This document shows, one piece after another, positions 36,490 through 45,742 of a stretch of DNA of 64,000 bases; within the stretch, counting starts at the first letter, position 1, and every line of letters starts with the position of its first letter. Origin of the DNA: Camillea tinctor (lineage: Eukaryota > Ascomycota > Sordariomycetes > Xylariales > Xylariaceae). Position numbers and translations under genes: made by a program. Where the stretch lies: assembly GCA_022578605.1 (NCBI GenBank), contig MU394095.1:1-64000 (forward strand), written 5' to 3'. Under the pieces are notes generated by a model that saw only the letters and a program-made list of their open reading frames with translations, searched no databases and was not told where the DNA came from.

Positions 36490-37018
36490 CTTTATAAAAA
36501 ATATTAATAATAATAAAATTAATTATTAATAATAGTTATTTTATTAATAAAGCTATTAATAATAAATATTTTAATTGCTAATATTTTTATTTAATTAATG
36601 CAATTATTGTATATTAAGAAGTACATAATACTTTACATAAATAAGATAAAAACTAGTATTAGCACTAATAAATAAGATAAAAAAATAACAATATTTAATG
36701 TATAGCGTAACTATATATTTAATGTTGCATTTTTTTATTTTTTTATATATTTATAATACTACTTTATATTACTATATTTTGCATTATTAACTAATGCTTA
36801 ATAGCTTTATTTATAGTGCTATTTTAAAATGTTAATAAAGTATATATATATATATATTAGCAATTAGCTAGTAATAATATAAGTACTTAGTAAAAAATTT
36901 CGTTAATAATGCTTTTATTAGCTATAAATAGTTAATAAAAAGTATATATACTTTAAAAAAATAGTTAATTAAACCATAATAAAATTTAAACTTATTATAT
37001 TAATATTTTATACTAATA
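36490..37018 (-). mobile_element. tRNA-headed SINE-like element, copy 6, degraded
   Basis: Minus-strand copy recognisable by comparison with copy 2 (20.2-20.6 kb), with nearly every C and G changed. The head breaks off at about 37018. An extra ~200 bp (about 36602-36801) sits where copy 2 is continuous, bordered by TTAATGC and CTAATGC; it looks like a later insertion of unknown type. Confidence 0.6.
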
Positions 37019-37290
37019 ATATATTTAAAATATTATTAAAAAATAATTTATTAAATTTAATTTAAATAAAAACTATTTTAAAAAGTAAGTTTATTTAAAT
37101 TTTTATATTAATATTAAATATAATAAATTAATTATTTTAATAAATTAATATTTTATAATAGTAAAATTTTAATTTAAATAAATTTCTTATTTTAACTATT
37201 ATAATTATTAATAAGTGTATGTATTTAATAAAGATAAAAAAGTAAAAAAAAATAATAAGTAGTAAAAAAACGGTTGTTTATTTATATTTA

Positions 37291-37386
37291 AAAAAAGAAC
37301 TATTTAATTAAAGTTATGTAAAAAAGCGCAACTTATTTATATGCGAGGTATATAGTTATTTTTTGTTTTTATTATGCAACTATTAA
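37291..37386 (+). repeat. unclassified dispersed repeat, copy A
   Basis: About 95 bp including AAAAAAGCGCAACTTATTTA, also present at 49301-49394. The rest of 37019-37654 is AT-rich DNA in which I recognise nothing. Confidence 0.5.
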
Positions 37387-37654
37387 TTTTTAATAATATA
37401 ATTATTAAAAATTAAAATAAATTATAGTTAAAAATTATAAAATAATTAACGTTATTAAAAAGTTTAAAATTTAATAATAATAAAAATTATAATAATAATA
37501 TATTAAAAATATAAAAGTATTTAAAAAAGAAAAAATTAAATTAAATTAATAAATAAAAAGTTATTTAATATTTATAAATTTAAAAAATTTAAAAAATTCT
37601 TTAAAACTTCTTATTAATTTTTAAATAGTTAATAAGTTAATTAAAAAAATTAAA

Positions 37655-37876
37655 ACTTAATAATTTTTAAAAAAAATTAATTATAATAAAGTGCTAGTAA
37701 AAAATCGGTATAAAGAATTTTTTATATAATTTTTAACACGTAAGTATAGAGGTTTTTAATAAAACCTTACACTTTTGCCGTTTTATAGTTTATATAAGCT
37801 TAAGGTTGTAACTAGTTAGTTTAATTAAGCTAGGTAGTTTTGCCGCTTGCCCCGGACGTAAAATTTATCATTATCA
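37655..37876 (+). mobile_element. SINE-like 3' domain fragment, copy 7
   Basis: It matches the last ~220 bp of the family (TTTTTAACACGTAAGTATAG, then TTTTGCCGTTTTATAG, CCCCGGACGTAAAA and a short ATC tail). Head and body are missing. It ends about 40 bp before the start codon of the nitronate monooxygenase. Confidence 0.75.
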
Positions 37877-37914
37877 TCAACCTATAAGCATGTATAGTCC
37901 TTTTGCTCGCTAAA

Positions 37915-38988
37915 ATGGATTCAAAATTCTGTACCGATTATCCTTGGGTTTCGAGCCCGGTTATCATCAATGCGCCCATGGAAGCCGCTGCTGGTGACGA
38001 GCTAGCTACAGAAGTCACCAAAGCCGGCGGAATCGGGATGATCGGATCGGCCGTCAACATGGACGACCTCGAGGCAAAACTCGAGCGTGCCAAAGAATCT
38101 CTCGCGTCTTATCCTAAAATGAGCTCAAGGTCAACACTGCCGCTCGGTATTGACCTCCTACCTTTCGTCTCCAAACTCGATCGAGCCATCTCTATCATCG
38201 CGAAATACAAACCGGCAATCGTCTGGCTATTCGCCGCGAAAGTTTTCGATGACTACGCGACCTGGACATTGGCTATCCGGCAGCAGAGCCCAGAAACCAA
38301 GATCTGGATCCAAGTGGGGAGCGTTACGGCGGCATTGCAAGTCGCCAAGCTGTGCCATCCAGATGTCCTGGTATTGCAAGGCGCCGACGCGGGCGGCCAC
38401 GGATTCGAGCGGGGAGCAAGCATCGTTTCTTTGGTCCCCGAGGCCGCTGACGTGCTCCGCGCCAACGGGTTCGGAGACCTTCCGCTAGTGGCCGCCGGTG
38501 GCCTGGCCGACGGGCGGGGAGTCGCCGCAGCTCTGGCTCTCGGCGCCGTGGGCGCAGTGATGGGTACGCGGTTCCTAGCGGCAGCGGAGGCGAGAACGCA
38601 TCCGCAATACCGCGCTGCTCTATTGAAGGCAAAGGATGGTGCTATGAGTACAGTCCGTTCAAAGGTCTTCGATGAACTCAATGGCCCGAGTGTCTGGCCC
38701 GAGCTGTATGATGGCCGTGCTCTCGCCACAAATAGCTACATAGATGCAGCGGATGGGGTTGCAATCGAAAAGATACGGGAACGACATAAGGAGGCTATAG
38801 AGGATGGGGACGCAGGATTTGGTGAGAAGAATCCGCGAGCGGCGGTCTGGGCTGGTGCCGGTGTTGGCATTGTCAACGATGTTAAACCAGCAGCTGAGAT
38901 TGTCATGGAAGTGCGAAATGCTGTGATTGGCATACTAAGTCGCCTATCAGCATCCGCGTCTAGTGAAGGGAAGTTATCTCTACTTTAA
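37915..38988 (+). CDS. nitronate monooxygenase (2-nitropropane dioxygenase family)
   Basis: Intronless, 357 residues; the ATG at 37915 is the first in frame. The FMN-binding TIM-barrel signatures are present: SSPVIINAPMEAAAGDELA near the N terminus, VLQGADAGGHGFERG with the His used as catalytic base in the family, then PLVAAGGLADGRGVAAALA and GTRFL for phosphate binding. Family members oxidise alkyl nitronates with FMN and O2; in fungi they act in nitro-compound detoxification and sometimes in metabolite pathways. The gene is GC-rich and intact although a SINE tail ends about 40 bp upstream and a solo LTR begins 13 bp after the stop codon. The substrate is unknown. Confidence 0.9.
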   Translation: MDSKFCTDYPWVSSPVIINAPMEAAAGDELATEVTKAGGIGMIGSAVNMDDLEAKLERAKESLASYPKMSSRSTLPLGIDLLPFVSKLDRAISIIAKYKPAIVWLFAAKVFDDYATWTLAIRQQSPETKIWIQVGSVTAALQVAKLCHPDVLVLQGADAGGHGFERGASIVSLVPEAADVLRANGFGDLPLVAAGGLADGRGVAAALALGAVGAVMGTRFLAAAEARTHPQYRAALLKAKDGAMSTVRSKVFDELNGPSVWPELYDGRALATNSYIDAADGVAIEKIRERHKEAIEDGDAGFGEKNPRAAVWAGAGVGIVNDVKPAAEIVMEVRNAVIGILSRLSASASSEGKLSLL

Positions 38989-39001
38989 GGAATTATACAA
39001 T

Positions 39002-39218
39002 TGTTGGTTGTATTATAGATGATGACTAAGGGCCCTATGGCCTTAGTTATCTCATATGGGGACTATAAAAGGGTTGGCAACGCTTTTAACTTTTTAACTA
39101 GATAGTTTCTTTATTAGAGACATTTGAATACATTAGTTTTTAACCTTTTTGTTTGTTATTATGTTTATTTCCTTTTATTATGTACGTACGTACATATGCC
39201 CATAAGGGCATACCAATA
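39002..39218. mobile_element. solo LTR, copy 1
   Basis: 217 bp from TGTTGGTTGT to CATACCAATA, with a TATAAAAGGG box, flanked by the 5-bp direct repeat ACAAT (38997-39001 and 39219-39223). A second copy is at 48845-49080. A 5-bp TSD and TGTTGG start indicate an LTR of a Copia- or Gypsy-type element. The end reads TA where CA is usual; a RIP-type change would explain that. No internal coding region remains. Confidence 0.75.
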
Positions 39219-39223
39219 ACAAT

Positions 39224-39854
39224 GGTCCACATGACGCAGTGGTTAAGCGTTTGGCAGACATTAGTGTGGAATATTAATGTAATAAGTTCAAATCCCATTG
39301 TGATTCCAATAATCAACCCTTTTTCCAAGGCTTTACACTTTTTATTGCCATCTGCCCCCCCAATCCCCCATGGCCAATAAAAGCACCATCAGCAAAAAAA
39401 ACTTTTTGCCAACCACATTTCCCATTGCCAGCTAAATACCAGCATATACACTTAGCCCGCTAACATTTTAAAATAGCACTGCTATAAGTGGTTTATAATA
39501 TTAGCTATATAAAAATGTTGGTAATTAAACTTTTTTAATTGCTAATAGTTTTATTATAAATATTAACTATATAAAATAATAATAATAATTTTTTTTATTA
39601 ATAGCTTTTTTAATAAAATATTTATTATTAATTAACTTTATTAATAAAGCTTTAAAAAAGCTAATTATAATAAAGCGCTAATTAACATAAAAGATCTTTT
39701 ATATAATTTTCAACACGCAGGTACAGGGGACTTTAATGAAACCCCTTACTCTTGCCGTTCCATAGTTTATATAGGCTTAAGGTTGTAACTAGTTAGTTAG
39801 TTCAGGTAGTTTTGCCGCCCGCCCTGGACGTAAAATATATATCATCATCATCAT
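39224..39854 (+). mobile_element. tRNA-headed SINE-like element, copy 8
   Basis: Head GGTCCACATGACGCAGTGG directly follows the right TSD copy of the solo LTR. The body contains the usual CTAAATACCAGCATATACAC and the 3' domain CAACACGCAGGTACAGGGG, ending in an ATC tail. A and B boxes carry RIP-type changes (TGACGCAGTGG, AGTTCAAATCC). No TSD was identified. Confidence 0.8.
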
Positions 39855-39932
39855 TCCCGAGCTATAGTTACATTGTAGGCCGCTTTAGTTTATTATCTCT
39901 TATATCAGTTTAAAATATATCACGCCTTTTTT

Positions 39933-41618
39933 TCAGATAGTTTCTTTCAACCTTGTAGCCAGCATGTGGTCCAGAGGTTCTATGGCCTCCTCTATACTGA
40001 CATTTAGGTCTGTTGTCAAGACAGATTTTCCAGCAGTCATATGGAAACGCTCTGGTGCAGGCTGCTTCAAATATGGCATTACTCTAGTCCGGTGCGCAAC
40101 ACGATATTGCTTCTCAAATCAGTATGCTCTCAAAAAAGCCTCATGGGGGATCACGAGACGTACTTTCATTTGCCTAACAATTGCGTTAAATTCTTCCTTT
40201 AGTTCTAGGTCTTTGTCCTCATCTAAGTGTCCCCGCAGACACTGTTCCTTTAGAGAACGGCAGAAGGATCGTTGACCTGAAGGAATGTACCGAACCATAT
40301 CCTCATTGGAAAGGTATGGTTCCATACCTAGGAAGGCATCAAGCGCCTGGAATAGTAAGATATGATTGCCAGACACTCCGTTGAACTGGACAAACTCATT
40401 TTTAATCCATCTTCCCAAGCCCCACCCATGGAATCCTTGGACGTAGCTTAACCAAACTCTGCGCGAAATCCGCGATTCTTTCATTTGTTGGTGGAATAAC
40501 TGGATGACCCTCTTTAGACTATCGCTGATGCTTCTCATTCTCCGAAGACAGGAATCTCTTTTCCCATTTTGGTAGGAAACGATGGCGATGACCATATCGT
40601 AGTAGATATCGAAACCCTATCTATAGTGGTTAGAACATGGCTCGCATCGGAGAAACCGGACTCACCATGGCCTCAACATTATATAATAACTTAAAGAAGG
40701 CTTCTTCTGTTGATTGGATCGATGGAGAAAGGGTAGAGTTGAATTTAAACATCCTCTCGCCCCCCTCCGTGAAATTCGACAGGACATTTGACGTGTGGTT
40801 GCCGCTATCTGCAACGACACCAAAGTATCGCTGCATGTAAGGCCAAGGTACTGCTAATTCAGGGGGGAACCGTATTTCCTTCTCTAATTGCGCAATTTTG
40901 ACAACAGGCATAAGAGCCCATCTGAGACCCCGTTAGAGTAGTTCTTTGAAATACTAACAGCTATGCTCAGTTGGAAGACCTTACCTATAAGCATGGCGGG
41001 ACAGGGCTAGGCAGCAATAAAACCCGTTGAGCGCATCCCGAGAAAAATGAACCCACTCATCTGCCTCAACCTCGTCAAGAAGCTTGGTTACTGAAGCGAT
41101 ATGGATGTTTTCACCAAGGAGGGTTCTCATGGCCACGCGGAAATTCTCCCGCCGTTCATGATTAGCGGTGTCGTCTGAAGATAGTGTAGCGGTAGTTAAT
41201 TGCGGGAGTACTTTCAACAAAACCATGTTGTAAGCCTGTAGAGGCTTTGGCCACGATTTGAAAGTAGTTTTTGGAGGCCACTTTAAACGATTGTGTCAAT
41301 ATCTGATCACTTAGATTTTTTTGAGGGAATCCAACGTGGGAGAAATGAATCCATAATCTCGGTCGGGTGAGATACACCTCCTGGGACCAGTAGGGTGTAA
41401 TGAAATTATTCAGTTAGATTACTTACATCACCTGCTCCATCTCTAACGATGAGAGTGGCAAGAGTTCTGGCAACCTCATTCTGAGCCCCTAGAGTGTGTA
41501 GAGTTTGGATCTTGCTTGTCTTTCTGATAGGTGTAATATTGTCCGGAATTTTGAATCGCCTCCATAACACTAGGAGTAAAAGGAGCAGTATAGCGTAGTA
41601 GAAAGGGGGGGCAAACAT
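39933..41618 (-). CDS. heme dioxygenase of the indoleamine 2,3-dioxygenase / PrnB superfamily
   Basis: Five exons on the minus strand: 41618-41427, 41280-40985, 40921-40666, 40616-40164, 40109-39933; frames agree at all joins, 457 residues. The N terminus has a hydrophobic stretch (residues 8-18, YAILLLLLLVL), suggesting a membrane anchor. Recognisable segments: GAGDWPP, NGFYCCLALSRHAYRW, FPPELAVPWPYMQRYFGV, VRYIPSGQRSF and YRVAHRTRVMPYLKQPAPE. By eye, His405 in the last aligns with the proximal heme ligand of IDO1 (His346). The family oxidatively opens the indole ring (tryptophan to N-formylkynurenine) or, in PrnB, rearranges chlorotryptophan. The active-site Arg of IDO1 does not seem to be kept, so tryptophan may not be the substrate. 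The apparent in-frame stop at 40119 lies within an intron (GTACGT donor). Confidence 0.8.
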
Positions 41619-43514
41619 ATCATTAATTATGTAAAGGGAGGAGTTATAATGTATGTAAAGGTATGTGAGCCTAAGAAAGAAAATGAAGTATCGTCTTATT
41701 ACCTAATACAATAGACTATGTATGTTCCTTTAACCCGCCGAGCTCTAAAGGCCAACTAGGATTCGTGTACCGGGCTATTTCTAGTCTAGCACAAGTGCTA
41801 CAGGGACCCTAACAAGGACTTAAGTAGTCACGACGTTGTTGTGGGAGACTAGAACTACAACTAGATTTGATGCCAATATCGTATAGTGGGATCATTAAAC
41901 GTGCGGTAAATTTAGGCTTACCCCCGCCTCCCTCCCCCCCTTGATATTTTTGATTCCCGAACTAAGTTCTAGTCAGCGGCGATGTATGTGACACGAAGTA
42001 GAACTAGAGACACATATTAAGAGGTGATAATGACTCTACTTCAGAAACTAGAATAACAACTTTAGGATGGTTTGAAGAGCTAACTCCTCTTCCAGGCTGA
42101 CTGGCCTTGATATAGACGTTTAGTCTATTAGTTAGGTAGTTCCTAAAGACAGTATCACTAAATTCTATTATTCATATGTTAGTTTTGACGCTATTCGCGC
42201 GTGCCAGTTCTGAAATTCTTGGTTCAGTACCTCAAAGTAGTGACATGCCTTAGCCTACATATCGACAGCTAGCCTTGCATAGCTTGTGATCGACCCTTAA
42301 CTGCCAACAGACTGTGCCTTGTACATACAGATCAGAAACAGCCAATTGTTGGTTAACTGAATAGGTAGGCTATTCATATATATGTTACAGTGTGACTAGC
42401 ATATGTAACATGCAAGTCAGTTAAAGCAAGTTTCAAACCCCGATGGATGATTGTGAAACCCATTAATTGCCTAGAAGGCCCATGATTGAGTGTAATTCCG
42501 ATCCCTACTATCGGTGAGTTTTGGTTATGATCAGGCTAAGTGATACACCAGACATGTTAGAAGAAATTCAGAGCATATCATAAGTAGATATAATTGCTGC
42601 CAAAAGCGCTACTAAGCTGACTAAGCTTCAAAGTTGCACTTGGGATAATGCTCCAGGTGATGTGTATTGGTTGTTGGCCACTACAATGTTGTGCTCAATG
42701 CCCGTCAGCTAGAGATTCTAATTCGCTTACATTATGTACCAGTCTTAACAAGCATGGACATATGTAGGCAACCAAAGTCATATTGTGCACCTTTTTAATT
42801 TATTGGATGCATATCCGGAATTGAGAAAATTTTGCTAGTTTCGTATACCGTACTTTCATCTTAGTATTCCTGGGGAGAAGTTACGTCACGTATTGTCATC
42901 TCTTGTGTTCGGCTCCCATTAGGCAGTGTCACCACGACAACCTTGGAGGCGAGTTATCATTGATTTCGGCCTCGTAAGGCTCTCGGCATACTGCTCTAAT
43001 TAGGGGACTACAAAAATTAGGGTCTCAACTCATTCTACATCCTCTACGTAAGCTTAGTTAAAATATAGAAATTCAATCACCGTATATGCAGGGAGGTTCA
43101 AGCAGGAATAACTCTGTAACCTAAGGGTTACAATGAGATCCCACAAGAAACCCACGAAGCCCCATGGGAATTCCTGTCACTTTTGGTATTAGACGTTGTA
43201 GGATGAAAAAAAGGTCTTAGGACGTCTTGAGGATTTCTCTTCCCCCCACGACGTCCATCTCGAGAGGCGCAGGAAATTTTCTATTGGGACCGAAAAGTAT
43301 AGCCTGGTAACTAACCTAGGAATCAACATCATTGCTTACTTCTCCAGACACTTTCTTCCTCCACGGTATGTAACCAAGATAGCGAAATTAGATCACCCCC
43401 CTCTCAGTTTAACCTCCATAAGTAGTTACTATTTGGTGCTTGAGGGAAGATATAGCTATCAATAATTAATGGTTTCTTCATCGAGTCGTTGTCTGCCCTA
43501 CCACGGACATCACT
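41619..43514. other. intergenic region between the dioxygenase and the 7-TM gene
   Basis: About 1.9 kb of mixed composition. No frame of useful length and no domain was seen. Several scattered TAGAACTA/TTCTAGTC segments (41.84-42.06 kb) occur in both orientations and could be remains of a small inverted repeat, but I could not define an element. Confidence 0.4.
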
Positions 43515-44807
43515 TCAAATAAGAACTTCGGTATTCGGTGGTACTTTCGCAGTGGATGCCAGGGGCTGCATGTGGACATTGTCTACCATGCGTTCCTCGC
43601 TCTCGCTGAAGGTGACGTTGGTAATGACATCCATTCTTGGAGTGCCAGGGTAACGCTGGGAGGCAATCGGGCCACTACCACGTCTGGAAATATTGCGGCT
43701 TGGACTTTTGGGAGGGGTTCGCGCCGATCCGAAGGAGTTAGAAATAATTCTATAAGCTGGAGCAACCCAATTTCGAAAAAGCGGGAAAACTACAGGAAGA
43801 TTCGTGGCCATCGTAGCAATAAACGTTTCTCGTACAGACCATGATCCCGCTGTCTGAGCGCCATTGATCGGGTCCTAGGAAATGTTAGTAGAAGCGATGA
43901 CTCTGGACGGTAAAAGCGCACCGTAAGCATTAGAACGCTTCGCAAAATGGCGCAGGCTATGACAAAGATACCACCACTGAAAAGAATGACTAGCCCAAGT
44001 TTTTTTGACGGCTGTAACGTGGATCGCCACAACATAGGTACTGGTATCGTGATGATGTAGAGATCGGTGAGCACATTCAATACCAAAGAACCTAAAAGAA
44101 GCTGACGAGAAACTGCTGGATAGCAGTTATCTAGAGGCGGTTAGATAGTTAAGCAGCATATTAATTGGGGCCTTTTTGGTATCACTTGCTTTCAGGGTCA
44201 GGATATATTTGCCAATAATGATTGAATGGCCGGCATCCGAGGTAGAGAATACCGAGTAGTACCAAGAAGCATACAGGAATCACGACGAATCCGATGTTGA
44301 TATAAATGCGATAGCTTCGTTTGAGACCTACTGTTAACCTCCTGTAGAAGAAAAGGAACGAGGCCTTCAAGGCCCAAAGTAAGACTAAATAGGTCGACCA
44401 CCCTATAAGTTGGATTTTCGAGCCGATGACCCTATACGGGCATAAGTAGGTATTCTATAACAAGATACTCGTTACCAAAGGGCCTCCTCACCTTAATTGA
44501 TATTCAGGGCTCTCCGGAGACAACAAAAGTCTCTCCTCATTTGACAAGCCGTTGTTAGCTAGCCCATGCGCTACTGCGCCCACACAATAGGCGGCGGCTG
44601 TCTCAGCAGTGTAGAATATCTGTGGTGAGTTAGTCACATAATGTAGTGGAATCCGACTTTGGTAAAAGACAAACTGCTGCAACCCAAACGAGATAATCGT
44701 CCGGCTGGAGATCTCTGATGCCAACTTGCTTTATGCGAGAGTACGTCCTAAGTGCTGTAATTACTAGAAAGATAGGTCCATGCCTCAATCACGGTCGAAG
44801 ACGACAT
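43515..44807 (-). CDS. seven-transmembrane 'rhodopsin-domain' (SAT4-type) fungal integral membrane protein
   Basis: Exons supported on the minus strand: about 44807-44667 (5' end uncertain), about 44612-44492, 44431-44190, 44130-43972 and about 43926-43515. Family hallmarks read across joins: PDDYLVWVAA, GAVAHGLANNG, SPEYQLRVIGSKIQL, GCRPFNHYWQIYPDPENNCYP, NVLTDLYIITIPVPM, GAQTAGSWSVRETF and NLPVVFPLFRNW. The C-terminal tail is Ser/Pro-rich and ends EVLI. These proteins are fungal plasma-membrane proteins related by fold to Pth11-like receptors; ligands are mostly unknown. One intron (44131-44189) needs a GC-AG junction. The start is unclear: ATG at 44807 gives MSSSTVIEAW, but the frame entering the first TM segment (HGPIFLVITALRTYSR) is shifted relative to it, so either an upstream exon or a frameshift exists. 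The gene may be broken at its 5' end. Confidence 0.75.
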
Positions 44808-45742
44808 GACCTAATGCTAAACAGAATGGAGGTACCCATAAAATTCAATATTAGAAGAAGGAAGACAGAGGAATGTTGACAAGTTGAGACCAACTACGGT
44901 AATGACATAGAGTGTGGCTGGGACCTATGACAGCAGGTGTATATCAACAAACCTTTCAAAATGATACCAGGCTATCCAAGCTAGCATATATTCTCACGGG
45001 GGTCAGCATCGTATTAGGACTCTGAAGTTTTGTGTTGCACTGTTCCCGAGGCAAATTCTACGTGACAAGGCAGACACTTATTGAAGGTTAGGTCTTGACA
45101 TATTCTTCATTGTATAGGTATATTGTAACCCCAAGCCGCTCGTAAGCATTGCTGACGTGTCATAACTGGTTGTTGGACCTAGCTAATCATTGTGAATCCC
45201 TAACCTACGTTGGACTTCATTAAATGCTAAAATAGCCCCCACGACTTCTTCACTCATAGGCTCAGTCCCTCTGTTGGTGATTGATTTGCAGCAACTGGCA
45301 TGAAATGCAACACTAAAGTCCGGCTCTGCATACTGTATCACTGCATAACACAAGATCACGTCATGTTCAATAATGTGCACCGACAAGAGAAAAGGGGGGC
45401 CATTTAGCTCGTACCTTGTGTAACAAAATGTATGGCAAGGCTACGTACGAGATACTACATGGGACAGATATTTGTAGGGAGAAACTGGGCTGGGTACTTA
45501 GGTTTGTTCAGCTGCGGCTCATCCAACAATGCAAGGGGAGGGGGCCTGACCCGGCTGGTATCATATCATATTTTCCCTAATCTTTTTGATCCTTTACTTT
45601 AACCCCTTACCAACCCCCACTAAGTTGCTGCCAAAGGGTTGGGACGGCTTCTCCTCATTCTCTCCTCTTCTCATCTGAACATGCCTTCATAGTATTTACT
45701 ACTAGCCCAGGCATCTAGACAATTTGACTCTGAATTGCCACA
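44808..45742. other. intergenic region upstream of two divergent genes
   Basis: About 930 bp between the minus-strand 7-TM gene and the plus-strand monooxygenase. A 67-codon minus-strand frame at 45183-45386 has no recognisable domain and no family support, so it is not called. Confidence 0.4.

Noticed and set aside
38253..38729. Minus-strand frame of 158 codons opposite the nitronate monooxygenase
   Set aside because: It is an antisense shadow of a GC-rich coding sequence with no domain of its own.
40119..40121. In-frame TGA suggesting that the dioxygenase gene is a pseudogene
   Set aside because: A GTACGT donor 42 bp upstream and an acceptor just after it remove the stop and restore the conserved heme-ligand segment, with frames intact.
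45183..45386. 67-codon minus-strand frame
   Set aside because: It has an ATG but no domain, neighbouring exon or compositional support; too weak to call.
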